Notes: generated by a model not told the origin, from the sequence alone. Shown: positions 43,267 to 52,776, counted from the stretch's first letter. The stretch is 64,000 nt of DNA from Namhaeicola litoreus (GCF_042679565.1 NZ_JBHTMY010000004.1:186001-250000); one strand, 5' to 3'. Numbers and translations: made by a program.

Positions 43267-43269
43267 AAC

Positions 43270-43911
43270 TTATATTTTCCATTCAGCAGGATTTTCTCTC
43301 CAAGCTGATAATGTTTCTCTGTTTTTTTCGGTCACATAATCTGTATCGATCGCCTGTTCAATAAGGTGATCGTAATCGCTAAGGCTTGTGAGTTCTAAAT
43401 TAGCCTTTTTAAAATTTTCTTTTGCGATATCAAATCCATAATCGAAAATAGCCACCATACCTTTAACAACAGCATCATTTTCCTTCAAAGTTTTTACCGC
43501 ATTTAAACTGCTGTTTCCGGTGCTGATTAAATCTTCCACAACAATAACATTATGGCCTTTTTCCAAATAACCTTCAATTTGGTTTTGCCTACCATGCTTT
43601 TTTGGTTCTGGTCTCACATATACAAATGGCAACCCTAATTCTTGCGCTACCAATACTCCTATCGCAATAGCTCCTGTCGCAACACCGGCTATGACATCAG
43701 GTTTGCCGTGCTTTTCCAAGATCAAATTAGATAATTCTTCTCGAATGAAATTTCTGATATGAACATAAGATAATGTTACGCGATTATCACAGTAAATAGG
43801 GGAATTCCAACCTGAAGCCCATTTAAAAGGCTTTTCGGGATTCAGTTTGATTGCTTTGATTGATAAAAGCAATTCGGCAGTTTTTTTTGCTGTATTTTTG
43901 TCCGAAATCAT
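43270..43911 (-). CDS. pyrE: Orotate phosphoribosyltransferase
   Basis: Converts orotate and PRPP to OMP in de novo pyrimidine synthesis. It has 213 residues. The PRPP loop is VIVVEDLISTGNSSLNAV. The orotate/PRPP site includes VIAGVATGAIAIGVLVAQE and PEPKKHGRQNQIEG, and FKWASGWNSPIYCDNR is characteristic of the family. PyrD, one step earlier, is at 60539-61555. The ATG overlaps the divergent Nudix ATG region. A TACATTTG box lies 4 nt upstream of the ATG, so the message is probably leaderless. Confidence 0.96.
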   Translation of the reverse strand: MISDKNTAKKTAELLLSIKAIKLNPEKPFKWASGWNSPIYCDNRVTLSYVHIRNFIREELSNLILEKHGKPDVIAGVATGAIAIGVLVAQELGLPFVYVRPEPKKHGRQNQIEGYLEKGHNVIVVEDLISTGNSSLNAVKTLKENDAVVKGMVAIFDYGFDIAKENFKKANLELTSLSDYDHLIEQAIDTDYVTEKNRETLSAWRENPAEWKI

Positions 43912-43949
43912 GTCGCAAATGTATAGAATTTTTAAAGATGATTGTACAA
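43893..43949. promoter_or_regulatory. Overlapping face-to-face promoters of pyrE and the Nudix gene
   Basis: Plus strand: TATTTTTG at 43893-43900, ahead of the Nudix gene and inside the pyrE start region. Minus strand: TACATTTG at 43923-43916, with a TTG at 43949-43947 (N23 spacing), ahead of pyrE and inside the Nudix start. Both are exact TAnnTTTG boxes, so the two polymerases would compete. Confidence 0.5.
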
Positions 43950-44521
43950 TTTTTTTAGTCGATTCTTTGACGAACCGAAACGAGCCAGCGTTTTTTTATT
44001 GGGATAACCAAGATGTTGATTTTATTAATCAATTGATTTTGAGGTATCCAGAACGTTTGTTTTTTTACTACCATGATCTAGAGACGTTATTCGTACAGTT
44101 CAAGTCAAAATTCACATCAATTATAGCAGCGGGAGGTCTAGTCCTAAATTCTTCAAAAGAACTCCTTGTTATTTTTAGAAACGGGAAATGGGATTTACCA
44201 AAGGGTAAAGTAGAAGATAATGAAGAAATTGATGTCGCTTCTATGCGAGAGGTTCAAGAAGAATGTGGGATTGATTGCATTGAAATAAAGCATGTTTTGG
44301 GTAAGACTTATCATTTATACGATTTAAATTCGAAGCATTATTTTAAAACCACGCATTGGTTTTTAATGGAAACTTCACAAACACAAAACCTTCAACCCCA
44401 GTTGGAAGAGGGGATTACTGAGGTAAAATGGACTACTATTGACAACCTCGATGTTGTTTTTCAAAATACTTTTCAAAACATTAAAGAAGTGATATTGGAA
44501 TATTTAAAAGGTGAGTATTAG
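43919..44521 (+). CDS. Nudix hydrolase
   Basis: A 200-residue protein. An N-terminal domain (MYRIFKDDCTIFLVDSLTNR, about 1-65) is followed by a Nudix domain with a complete box, G-K-V-E-D-N-E...E-x7-R-E-V-Q-E-E-C-G-I, so the Mg-dependent diphosphatase is expected to be active. The substrate is unknown. I place the start at ATG 43919, just after the predicted promoter; an in-frame ATG at 43910 would add MSQ, and longer versions would run back through pyrE. Confidence 0.9.
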   Translation: MYRIFKDDCTIFLVDSLTNRNEPAFFYWDNQDVDFINQLILRYPERLFFYYHDLETLFVQFKSKFTSIIAAGGLVLNSSKELLVIFRNGKWDLPKGKVEDNEEIDVASMREVQEECGIDCIEIKHVLGKTYHLYDLNSKHYFKTTHWFLMETSQTQNLQPQLEEGITEVKWTTIDNLDVVFQNTFQNIKEVILEYLKGEY

Positions 44522-44549
44522 GGTAAATTTCTCTTTCATTTTAAAAATG

Positions 44550-44557
44550 TACTTTTG
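44550..44557 (+). promoter_or_regulatory. Putative -7 box of the SulP gene (TACTTTTG)
   Basis: Exact TAnnTTTG match 20 nt before the ATG. No TTG at the -33 spacing. Confidence 0.45.
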
Positions 44558-44577
44558 CAACTTTTTAAAGTTGAACC

Positions 44578-46197
44578 ATGAGAGAATTTATCACAAAACA
44601 AATACCAACGGCAAAAAATGATATTTTATCAGGAATCACCGTTGCCTTGGCATTGGTGCCAGAGGCAGTTGCTTTTGCTTTTGTCGCCGGAGTGGATCCT
44701 TTAGTTGGTCTATATGCGGCTTTTATGGTTGGTCTCATCACTTCTATTTTTGGCGGAAGACCTGGTATGATTTCTGGCGCCACTGGAGCGCTAGCGGTTG
44801 TTATGGTAACCTTGGTCGCCCGAGGAAACGCTATGGGTGTTGAGGGAGAAAATTTAGGCTTGTATTATTTGTTTCTTACGGTCATTCTTATGGGAGCTAT
44901 CCAAATGCTTGCCGGATTTTTAAAACTAGGGAAATTTGTTAGGTTAATACCACATCCTGTTATGATGGGTTTTGTTAACGGATTGGCCATTGTGATTTTT
45001 TTGTCGCAATTGGGGATGTTTAAAGAGGTTGTGAACGGTGAAAAGGAGTGGCTTCATGGGCGAGATATGTATATCATGTTGGGGTTGGTCGGACTTACCA
45101 TGCTTATTATGTTCGGTTTGTCTTATTTTAAGTCTACCTCGAAATTACCGGGCGCTTTAATCGGAATTCTTGTTGTTACTGGGATTGCATTATTCGCTAA
45201 TTTAGATGTAGCCACTGTTGGTTCTTTTATTCGAGACGGAGGAGGAACAGGTCTTCAAGGTGGTCTTCCAACATTTCAATCAGAAATATTTTCAAAAATC
45301 CCTTTGAATTGGGAAACATTTAGGTTTATTCTGCCCTATTCAATGATTTTAGCTGCAATTGGTCTAATCGAATCGTTGATGACCTTGAATTTAATTGATG
45401 ATCTAACAGAAACACGAGGTAATGCCAATAAGGAATGCCTTGCACAAGGGATGTCGAATGTGGTAACTGGTTTTTTTGGAGGTATGGGAGGATGTGCCAT
45501 GATTGGACAGTCTATTATAAATATTAAGTCAGGAGGAAGAGGAAGACTATCAGGAATTGTGGCTGCGGTAATGCTTTTAAGTTTTATCCTTTTTGCAGCT
45601 CCCTATATCGAAAGAATACCGATTGCTGCACTAGTAGGGGTTATGTTTATGGTAGTGATTGGAACATTTGCCTGGAGTAGTTTTAGAATTTTTGGCAAAA
45701 TTCCACGAGCCGATTTTTTTGTAATTATTTTAGTATCAGCCCTTACTGTTATTTTCGATTTGGCTATAGCCGTGTTTGCCGGAGTAATTGTTAGTGCTTT
45801 GGTTTTTTCTTGGGAAAATGCCGTGCGAATTAGAGCCAGAAAATCTATCAAAGAAGATGGTACAAAAGTGTATGAAATTTGGGGACCATTATTTTTCGGA
45901 TCAATAAGTAATTTTAATAATAAATTTGATGTGAAAAATGATCCGGTTAACGTGGAAATTGACTTTATAGAATCAAGAATTAGTGACCATTCTGCGATTG
46001 AAGCTATCAAAGGTATTGTCGAAAAATATGAAAATGCTAATAAAAAAGTCGTGCTTAAACACCTAAGTGAAGAATGTAAATTACTTCTTACAAATAACAA
46101 TCCAGCTTTTAAAGATGTTATTGTGAATGCCATTGATGATCCGAGGTATCATATTGCAGAGGATCCTGAAAATTTTAATCAATCTGTGACCCGATAA
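44578..46197 (+). CDS. SulP-family anion transporter with STAS domain
   Basis: A 539-residue inner-membrane protein with about 14 helices. The SulP core opens DILSGITVALALVPEAVAFA, then GLYAAFMVGLITSIFGGRPG, and has GGMGGCAMIGQSIINIKSGG. A cytosolic STAS domain is at the C-terminus (about 425-530). Members exchange or import sulfate, bicarbonate or dicarboxylates, and the substrate cannot be assigned. Its last 19 nt overlap the convergent M14 peptidase gene. Confidence 0.93.
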   Translation: MREFITKQIPTAKNDILSGITVALALVPEAVAFAFVAGVDPLVGLYAAFMVGLITSIFGGRPGMISGATGALAVVMVTLVARGNAMGVEGENLGLYYLFLTVILMGAIQMLAGFLKLGKFVRLIPHPVMMGFVNGLAIVIFLSQLGMFKEVVNGEKEWLHGRDMYIMLGLVGLTMLIMFGLSYFKSTSKLPGALIGILVVTGIALFANLDVATVGSFIRDGGGTGLQGGLPTFQSEIFSKIPLNWETFRFILPYSMILAAIGLIESLMTLNLIDDLTETRGNANKECLAQGMSNVVTGFFGGMGGCAMIGQSIINIKSGGRGRLSGIVAAVMLLSFILFAAPYIERIPIAALVGVMFMVVIGTFAWSSFRIFGKIPRADFFVIILVSALTVIFDLAIAVFAGVIVSALVFSWENAVRIRARKSIKEDGTKVYEIWGPLFFGSISNFNNKFDVKNDPVNVEIDFIESRISDHSAIEAIKGIVEKYENANKKVVLKHLSEECKLLLTNNNPAFKDVIVNAIDDPRYHIAEDPENFNQSVTR

Positions 46198-47918
46198 ATG
46201 GGATATTTCAAATAACTGCTTTCTCTGTACTTGGATTGATTGTAGATAAATTCTAATTGCAAATACGAATTATTGCTGAAGTTAGGATCTTCTAGTTTTT
46301 TCTGATTAAATCGTTCTCTTAATTCAGGATCTTTTTCAAGAATTTCAATCGCTAAATCCTCAAAAACATAGGGTGAAAATCCTTCTTTTTGTTGCAAGAT
46401 AGGATCGAAAAAGTTCCAATTAAAAAAAGAATCTTTGGCTTCAGGCTCTAATGTTTCAAGCAAATATCGAATCCCTTTTTGGTCCGTTGTAATTATGAAA
46501 TCTCCTTTTGAAAAATCAATATTTTTCTTTTCAGTTTTAACCGTTGTATTATAATGAGGGTAATGGCCCTCATATGGTGAATCATAAGTTTTGTAATCTT
46601 CGATAATATATAATTCCGCTTGAATAACTGTGTCTCTCTGTAAAGTTTCCATTACAATTTGATTCATTTTTAACCTCTCCAAAACCTTCCATTCACTTTT
46701 AGGAACAATATAGGCTAAAGGTATTTTTACCGTTTTGGAAGGAATAAATTGATCATAGTACTTGATGGGTTTCGTGAATGGTTTTGATCTGTCATATTGA
46801 AGTCTGTCTAACCCTGTAATCTCACTTTGAACCACATTTCCTTCATATCCGTTAAAAGAAATCAACCTGTGCATAGTTGTGTCTATTTCCCATTGAATAG
46901 GGTAATCTTTATTTTTTACAAGATCTAGTTTTTGCTCTCTAATGGAATGTATTTTTTCTTTGAATTTAATCCCAAAATGAAGTGCAGAAACCATTAACTC
47001 ATAGGTGCCCCAAACTCTTTGTTCATAAGGTTTTAACATATGAGTCTCTACCATTAATCCCAAAGTGTTAAATAATGTCGTATATCCAGTTGAATATCTC
47101 GGAGAGTCGAAAAACTGCTGAAATCCATTATCGGGTACACGATTAAAAACATTGACATAAGGTGTAATTGGAAAATTCTTTTTCTTCAAATCATTTTCAA
47201 TCCATGGACGCATGGTCTGTTCTAAAAAATTTCCTGATATCCCTCCTAATTTATTGTGTTGTGTAAAAAGGTGTGTGAGGATATATTGATAATCGGCACC
47301 ATTACTTACATGGTTATCAATAAAAATATCCGGATTCAAAAAATGAAAAATTTCAGCAAATGCTATTGTGTTTTTTGTGTCGGCTTTTATAAAATCGCGG
47401 TTGAGGTCAAAATTTCGGGCATTTCCTCTAAAGCCGTATTCCTCAGGTCCATTTTGATTAACACGACTGGTACTATTTCGGTTTAAACTTCCACCGATAT
47501 TATAAATAGGAATAACTCCCACTAAAAGATCTTTGATGCCAGAAAAGTTCAATTTGCCGTTTGCAAGATCTCTTATCAACATCATACTTGCGTCAACACC
47601 ATCAGGTTCTCCGGGATGAATGCCGTTGTTAATTAAGATGGTAATGAGCGACTTACTTGGGTGGTCTTCCTGAATAAATTTACCTTCTTTTTGAAAGAGA
47701 ACCAGGTGTAGCGGAAACCCCGAATCCGTTTCTCCAAATTCAAGGATAGAAATACTTGGGTATTTTCTGCTTAATTGACGATAAAAATCAATGGTTTCAT
47801 GGTAAGTGGCAGTTTTGGTTTCTCCGTTTTTTTCAAAAATGGTTTGATTTTCCTGAGCAATGCAAAATTGACCAATGAATAAAAAGATGGCTAAAAAATA
47901 TTTTGACATTTGAACCAT
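46179..47918 (-). CDS. M14-family zinc carboxypeptidase, secreted
   Basis: A 579-residue exported peptidase. A signal peptide (KYFLAIFLFIGQFCIAQ) precedes the M14 domain with the zinc ligands HPGE (His101, Glu104) and a third His in FIDNHVSNGADYQY. RNFDLNRDF holds the substrate-binding Arg, and GLMVETHML the catalytic Glu. A roughly 200-residue C-terminal extension of beta type follows. It probably trims peptides or peptidoglycan stems in the periplasm. The start overlaps the coaD stop (TAATG), so translation is coupled. Confidence 0.9.
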   Translation of the reverse strand: MVQMSKYFLAIFLFIGQFCIAQENQTIFEKNGETKTATYHETIDFYRQLSRKYPSISILEFGETDSGFPLHLVLFQKEGKFIQEDHPSKSLITILINNGIHPGEPDGVDASMMLIRDLANGKLNFSGIKDLLVGVIPIYNIGGSLNRNSTSRVNQNGPEEYGFRGNARNFDLNRDFIKADTKNTIAFAEIFHFLNPDIFIDNHVSNGADYQYILTHLFTQHNKLGGISGNFLEQTMRPWIENDLKKKNFPITPYVNVFNRVPDNGFQQFFDSPRYSTGYTTLFNTLGLMVETHMLKPYEQRVWGTYELMVSALHFGIKFKEKIHSIREQKLDLVKNKDYPIQWEIDTTMHRLISFNGYEGNVVQSEITGLDRLQYDRSKPFTKPIKYYDQFIPSKTVKIPLAYIVPKSEWKVLERLKMNQIVMETLQRDTVIQAELYIIEDYKTYDSPYEGHYPHYNTTVKTEKKNIDFSKGDFIITTDQKGIRYLLETLEPEAKDSFFNWNFFDPILQQKEGFSPYVFEDLAIEILEKDPELRERFNQKKLEDPNFSNNSYLQLEFIYNQSKYRESSYLKYPIYRVTD

Positions 47919-48382
47919 TAATACGATCGAACTTCTAAAACCGCTTTTGGCACAAAAAGTGAAACATCTCCCTTGTTTCTCAATACATCTCTAACAATAC
48001 TAGAGCTGATAAAAGAAGTGTCAGCACTGGTTAATAAAAAAACGGTTTCAATTTTAGATAATTTTCTATTGGTATGCGCAATGGCTTTTTCAAACTCAAA
48101 GTCGGCTGGATTCCTTAATCCTCTCAACAAAAAACTACTATTTACTTTTTTGCAATAATCAATCGTTAAACCTTGGTAAGTATCGATTTTTATTTTATCC
48201 ACCGAGGCATATGTTTTTTCAATAATTGCCTTCCTTTCTTCAAGAGAAAACATGTATTTTTTGGATGCATTTGATCCTATGGCAATAATAATTTCGTCAA
48301 ACAAATCTAATGCTCGGTTAATAATATCTGTATGCCCGAGGGTAAGTGGATCGAAAGATCCGGGAAAAACTGCTCGTCTCAT
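47918..48382 (-). CDS. coaD: Phosphopantetheine adenylyltransferase
   Basis: Penultimate step of coenzyme A synthesis. It has 154 residues. The nucleotidyltransferase motif is PGSFDPLTLGHTDII (5-19), and the C-terminal ISSSIVRDV is diagnostic. It starts 1 nt after the ddl stop and overlaps the M14 gene by one base, so ddl-coaD-M14 is one operon. Confidence 0.97.
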   Translation of the reverse strand: MRRAVFPGSFDPLTLGHTDIINRALDLFDEIIIAIGSNASKKYMFSLEERKAIIEKTYASVDKIKIDTYQGLTIDYCKKVNSSFLLRGLRNPADFEFEKAIAHTNRKLSKIETVFLLTSADTSFISSSIVRDVLRNKGDVSLFVPKAVLEVRSY

Positions 48383-48383
48383 A

Positions 48384-49361
48384 TTAGTTTTTTAAAGCCA
48401 TTTCTATGCAATTGCCAAATAATTCAGTCAGACTTATATTTGCTTCTTTGGCTTGTTTTGGCAAAATACTTTCTCTAGTAAGACCCGGCACCATATTGAG
48501 TTCTATAAAATACGGAGTGTCCTCAACAATTATGAAATCTGCTCTAGATAAGCCCTTTAAATTTAGTGTTTTATAAATCTTATGTGAAACTCTTTCGATG
48601 TTTTTTTGCTGTAATAAAGAAAGGCGGGCAGGTGTAATCTCATCAGATTTTCCTAAATATTTCGCTTCAAAATCAAAAAATTCATTCTGGCTCACAATCT
48701 CTGTAATTGGTAAAACTTTAATTTCACCTTTCCATTCAATAACGCCAACAGAAACTTCAATACCATCTAAAAATGATTCAATTAAAATTTCATCATCTTC
48801 TTTAAAGGCAAATTGTATGGCAGCTTCTAGGTCATCTTCATGCTTCACCTTTGTCACGCCAAAACTGGATCCTGATTTATTTGGTTTTACAAAACACGGA
48901 AGGCCCAAAGTTCTCAAAATTTGATCTTGCCAATAAATGTCTCCCTTATTTAAATAAACGGAATTGGCCATTCTAATACCATATGGTTTTAAAAAACTCA
49001 AAGTATCTCTTTTGTTAAAGGTAACCGCCATTTGATAAAACGGAGAAGAAGTGTGAGGCATTTTGAGCAATTCAAAATAAGCTAAAAGCACGCCATTTTC
49101 ACCTGGATGTCCATGAATAGCATTAAAAACACAATCAATTGTTATTCTTTCTTTGCCGTTTATTAAGCTAAAATCTGCTCGATCAACAGGATGTTCATTT
49201 TCATCTTTGTCAAGCCAAACCCATTTATCCTTTAAAATTAGTACCTTATATATTTGGTAAAAGGAATGATCAAGTTCATCAAAAACAACGTTCCCACTTT
49301 TTAGAGAAATTTCTACCTCGCTAGAATAACCACCCATCACGATGGCGATATTTTTTTTCAT
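48384..49361 (-). CDS. ddl: D-alanine--D-alanine ligase
   Basis: ATP-grasp enzyme forming the D-Ala-D-Ala used by MurF. It has 325 residues from the ATG giving MKKNIAIVMGGYSSE. An upstream in-frame ATG at 49385 overlaps the predicted -7 box and is rejected. Motifs include IHGHPGENG, CFVKPNKSGSSFGV, ILIESFLDGIEVSVGV and FIELNMVPGLTRES. It heads the ddl-coaD-M14 operon. Confidence 0.96.
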   Translation of the reverse strand: MKKNIAIVMGGYSSEVEISLKSGNVVFDELDHSFYQIYKVLILKDKWVWLDKDENEHPVDRADFSLINGKERITIDCVFNAIHGHPGENGVLLAYFELLKMPHTSSPFYQMAVTFNKRDTLSFLKPYGIRMANSVYLNKGDIYWQDQILRTLGLPCFVKPNKSGSSFGVTKVKHEDDLEAAIQFAFKEDDEILIESFLDGIEVSVGVIEWKGEIKVLPITEIVSQNEFFDFEAKYLGKSDEITPARLSLLQQKNIERVSHKIYKTLNLKGLSRADFIIVEDTPYFIELNMVPGLTRESILPKQAKEANISLTELFGNCIEMALKN

Positions 49362-49382
49362 ATAACACCTATTGCTCGCTAA

Positions 49383-49412
49383 CAAACTTACAAAAAAACG
49401 TGAAGCTGCAAA
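49383..49412 (-). promoter_or_regulatory. Promoter of ddl-coaD-M14 (TTTG-N18-TAAGTTTG)
   Basis: Minus-strand TTTG at 49412-49409 and TAAGTTTG at 49390-49383, an exact fit to TTG-N17-23-TAnnTTTG, 22 nt before the ddl ATG. Confidence 0.65.
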
Positions 49413-49514
49413 TAGATGTTTTGAAGCAAATAACTTTTACCTAAGGACATAAAATGATTTTAAGATGAACAGGTTTCTTACAATTTCATTTATCTTTACC
49501 GCTAAAATTATTTT

Positions 49515-50117
49515 ATGAATTTTTTTCAATACATCAAGAGCAAAGAATTTTGGTCTAATTTGCTGGCCATATTTGCGTTGTCATTGTTGTTACTGTTTGT
49601 TTTGGGAAGGGGTTTAAAATCTTATACCAATCATAACGAACGAATTTCAGTACCAACGTTAGAAAAGCTTTCTGTTGAAGAGGCAGAAAAGGCTTTGGCA
49701 GAGTTGCAATTATCTTATGTGGTAATAGATTCTTCAAACTATAATCCGGATTATCCGCCGAAGTCTGTCATCGAGCAAGATCCTGAGGCCGGAAGTTATG
49801 TGAAACACAAAAGGAAAATCTACCTAACTTTAAATCCATCAGATTATATGAAAGTTCAAATTCCTGATGTGCTTGATGAGACAAAAAGACAAGTTGTAAC
49901 AAGATTGCGTTCTTCAGGATTTAATATTGGCAAAGAAAGATTTATTCCTGATCTAGGTAAGAATGTCGTAAGAATGCTTGAATACAAAGGTAGAGAAATT
50001 AAGCCGGGCGAGCTTTTACCTAAAAATTCGATTTTAGATTTGGTTCTAGGTGATGGCTTAGAAGAATTAGATAGTATTGTAAAAACAGATTCCATTGATG
50101 ATGCAGGAGAATTTTGA
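49515..50117 (+). CDS. PASTA domain membrane protein
   Basis: A 200-residue protein with a short cytosolic N-terminus, one membrane helix (about 13-32) and two PASTA repeats outside (about 43-109 and 110-178; SVPTLEKLSVEEAEKALAEL opens the first). PASTA domains bind peptidoglycan fragments or beta-lactams. No kinase or transpeptidase domain is attached, which is usual for this Bacteroidota protein. It overlaps the pseudouridine synthase gene by 20 nt and is divergent from ddl. Confidence 0.92.
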   Translation: MNFFQYIKSKEFWSNLLAIFALSLLLLFVLGRGLKSYTNHNERISVPTLEKLSVEEAEKALAELQLSYVVIDSSNYNPDYPPKSVIEQDPEAGSYVKHKRKIYLTLNPSDYMKVQIPDVLDETKRQVVTRLRSSGFNIGKERFIPDLGKNVVRMLEYKGREIKPGELLPKNSILDLVLGDGLEELDSIVKTDSIDDAGEF

Positions 50118-51129
50118 AGAAATCACAAATGATGATCTGTATGAACATTTCAGCTTTAGGGCATCGGCAGGGCAAGAGCCATTAAGAGTCGACAAATTTC
50201 TGATGAATTTTATAGAGAATGCTACAAGAAATAAAATTCAACAGGCTGTTAAAGCGGGAAATGTTCTGGTTAACGAAAAGGTCGTAAAACCAAATTATAA
50301 AGTAAAATCTGGTGATCAGGTAAGGGTAGTTTTGGCCCATCCGCCACACGAGAACTTATTGGTAGCAGAAGACATACCTTTAGATATCCTTTTTGAAGAT
50401 GAAGAGGTCATCGTGCTTAATAAACCTGCAGGTTTAGTAGTACATCCAGGACATGGAAATTATAGTGGCACTTTGGTTAATGGACTTATCCATCACATCG
50501 AAAATCTTCCAACTAATAGTAATGAAAGACCTGGTTTAGTGCACCGGATTGACAAAGATACCAGTGGTTTGCTCGTTGTTGCCAAAACAGAGTATGCCAT
50601 GGCAAATTTAGCGAATCAGTTTTTTGAAAGAACAACAGAGAGACTATATTACGCCTTGGTTTGGGGCAATTTTGAGGAGGAAGAAGGAACGATCGAGGGT
50701 CATATTGGAAGAAGTTTTAAAAATCGATTGCAAATGGATGTTTTTCCTGAGGGAGATTTTGGGAAACCAGCAGTTACACATTATAAAGTAGTTGAGCGCT
50801 TCAATTACGTTACATTGGTGGAATGTAAGCTCGAAACAGGTAGAACACATCAAATAAGGGCTCATTTTAAGCATATTGGTCATACCTTGTTTAATGATGA
50901 GCGTTACGGGGGCAACCTCGTACTAAAAGGAACCACTTTTAGCAAATACAAACAATTTGTAGAGAATTGCTTTGCTGTCTTGCCAAGACAAGCTTTGCAT
51001 GCCAAAACACTTGGTTTTATGCATCCAACAAAAAAGGATTTTTTGAGGTTTGATTCTGAAATACCTGAAGATATGCAATTGTGTTTAGAAAAATGGAGAA
51101 ATTATACTTTATATCAAAAAGAAGAATAA
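50098..51129 (+). CDS. rluD: RluD-family pseudouridine synthase
   Basis: A 343-residue enzyme that isomerises uridines of 23S rRNA. An S4 domain (about 22-85, RVDKFLMNFIENATRNKIQQ) is followed by the catalytic domain, with the Asp in HRIDKDTSGLLV, the fold marker NKPAGLVVHPG and the closing GRTHQIRAHF. Its start lies within the 3' end of the PASTA gene (20-nt overlap), and yaaA follows after 3 nt. The exact target sites are assumed from family membership. Confidence 0.94.
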   Translation: MMQENFEEITNDDLYEHFSFRASAGQEPLRVDKFLMNFIENATRNKIQQAVKAGNVLVNEKVVKPNYKVKSGDQVRVVLAHPPHENLLVAEDIPLDILFEDEEVIVLNKPAGLVVHPGHGNYSGTLVNGLIHHIENLPTNSNERPGLVHRIDKDTSGLLVVAKTEYAMANLANQFFERTTERLYYALVWGNFEEEEGTIEGHIGRSFKNRLQMDVFPEGDFGKPAVTHYKVVERFNYVTLVECKLETGRTHQIRAHFKHIGHTLFNDERYGGNLVLKGTTFSKYKQFVENCFAVLPRQALHAKTLGFMHPTKKDFLRFDSEIPEDMQLCLEKWRNYTLYQKEE

Positions 51130-51132
51130 ATC

Positions 51133-51891
51133 ATGATGAAAGTAGTTATATCACCGGCAAAATCACTTGATTTTGAAAGTAAGGTGCCAACCAAAGCTTA
51201 TTCAACTTGTTCGTTTTTGGATAAGTCAGAAAAATTAAATAAAGTCATTAAAAAGCAAAGTGCGAAGAAATTAGCCCAACTCATGGGTATTTCGAAAGAC
51301 CTAAGTGAACTAAATTATCAAAGAAATCAAGCATGGCATTTGCCTTTTACACAAGAAAATGCCAGACAGGCTATATATGCTTTTAATGGGGATGTATATG
51401 TAGGATTAGACCCATATACTATATCTGATAGTAAAATCGAGGCACTTCAGGATAAAATACGAATTTTATCAGGGCTGTATGGTGTTTTGAAACCATTAGA
51501 TTTGATTCAACCCTACCGATTAGAAATGGGCACCAAAATTAAAATTGGAAGAAAGGATAATTTATATCAGTTTTGGAAAGAGGATGTAACTAATTCTCTA
51601 AATGAAGAATTAGAAGGAGATCCTTTGATTAATCTAGCTAGTAATGAGTATTTTAAGGTGATTGATCAAAAGAAATTGAAAAGTGAGGTCATTACACCTG
51701 AATTCAAAGATTTTCATCAAGGAAAATTAAAAATGATTGGTTTTTTTGCAAAAAAGGCCAGGGGAGCAATGGCCCGATTTATTGTTGAAAAAAGTATTGT
51801 CAATCCTGATGAAATAAAAGGTTTTGACTGGGAAGGTTACTCTTTTGATGATAATCTGTCTACAGTTGATAAATGGGTTTTTACAAGATAG
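51133..51891 (+). CDS. yaaA: YaaA (DUF328/UPF0246) peroxide-stress protein
   Basis: A 252-residue cytosolic protein of the YaaA family, which in E. coli limits intracellular iron during H2O2 stress and is structurally linked to DNA-binding folds. Recognised by ISPAKSLDFES near the start, LYGVLKPLDLIQPYRLEMG, NLASNEYFKV and FFAKKARGAMARFI. Two ATGs open the gene; the first is used. It is third in the PASTA-rluD-yaaA operon. Confidence 0.95.
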   Translation: MMKVVISPAKSLDFESKVPTKAYSTCSFLDKSEKLNKVIKKQSAKKLAQLMGISKDLSELNYQRNQAWHLPFTQENARQAIYAFNGDVYVGLDPYTISDSKIEALQDKIRILSGLYGVLKPLDLIQPYRLEMGTKIKIGRKDNLYQFWKEDVTNSLNEELEGDPLINLASNEYFKVIDQKKLKSEVITPEFKDFHQGKLKMIGFFAKKARGAMARFIVEKSIVNPDEIKGFDWEGYSFDDNLSTVDKWVFTR

Positions 51892-51904
51892 TTATTTCAT
51901 TTTT

Positions 51905-52696
51905 TTAAAATAGATAACCCACCCGAATTCCTCCTGTCATGACAAATGAGGAAGTTGCTCCTCCTAAAAAGGCGTAATAATAATCTGCTTCGTCCAGATC
52001 ACCTGTGGCATAACCAACACCCAAATAATAATCTATGGAAATTCTATTGTTATACACTACTTGTTTACCAAAATTGATCAGGCCTGCAAAATTAGTCGTG
52101 GAGCCAGAATTATTGCCATAACCATAATTTTTAATGTCATAAGAAAAAGAAGTAAAAGCTATTTCCGGTTTAATATAAGAGCCTTTTAAAATATGTGCGT
52201 ACTTCATTCCTTTTAAATAAAAATCCGGAGAACGTATAAATTTATATCCCACCTTTAAAAAAACGCCTGAAGCATCTTGGTCTGTTGAGTTGTTTCCGTA
52301 AATAAAACCAATATTTCCTTCAAGACTATTACCCGGTTTAAGACTTCTTTCATAACCAAACTCAACAGCGCCTGCTATAGGAAGAAATAAGTTGAACTTA
52401 AGAATGTTTTTTCTCTGCGTACTTAGGTCTTCGTAAACACTCATAGAGTTATCAATGTCATATTCTCTCCCATCTGCAAAGATAATTTTATCAACTTTAG
52501 CCTTATCTATTCCTATAGTTATATCTTCTCTCAGGCCATCTTGGGCATATTTTATTTCTTCATCTGCAATTTCTTTTACCTTGCCCAAAATAATTTTTCC
52601 ATTTCTCAGCATAATTGTATCAGTAATTTTTTCCTGAGCAAAAATATGGAGATGGACAAAGGTTATTACTAAGAAGAGGATAAAAGAAGGTTTCAT
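51905..52696 (-). CDS. Putative outer-membrane beta-barrel protein
   Basis: A 263-residue exported protein. After a signal peptide (ILFLVITFVHLHIFAQ), a short soluble part (DTIMLRNGKIILGKVKEIAD and a repeat of this motif type) precedes alternating hydrophobic strands with Gly/Tyr-rich turns. It ends in VGYLF with a terminal Phe, the outer-membrane insertion signal. It is likely an eight-stranded barrel in the outer membrane. Function is unknown, and no specific family beyond this was recognised. It is 80 nt downstream of the hydrolase gene, after a weak terminator. Confidence 0.75.
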   Translation of the reverse strand: MKPSFILFLVITFVHLHIFAQEKITDTIMLRNGKIILGKVKEIADEEIKYAQDGLREDITIGIDKAKVDKIIFADGREYDIDNSMSVYEDLSTQRKNILKFNLFLPIAGAVEFGYERSLKPGNSLEGNIGFIYGNNSTDQDASGVFLKVGYKFIRSPDFYLKGMKYAHILKGSYIKPEIAFTSFSYDIKNYGYGNNSGSTTNFAGLINFGKQVVYNNRISIDYYLGVGYATGDLDEADYYYAFLGGATSSFVMTGGIRVGYLF

Positions 52697-52715
52697 TTTT
52701 TTTAATAAATGTACA

Positions 52716-52740
52716 TTAAAAACTGATTAAACATCAGAGT
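52716..52740 (-). terminator. Weak terminator after the GH10-like gene
   Basis: On the minus strand, CTGAT-GTTTA-ATCAG followed by five T, about 40 nt after the stop. The stem is only 5 bp. Confidence 0.4.
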
Positions 52741-52776
52741 TTTTCATTCAAAAGGAGGTTGAAAATTAATGATAGC

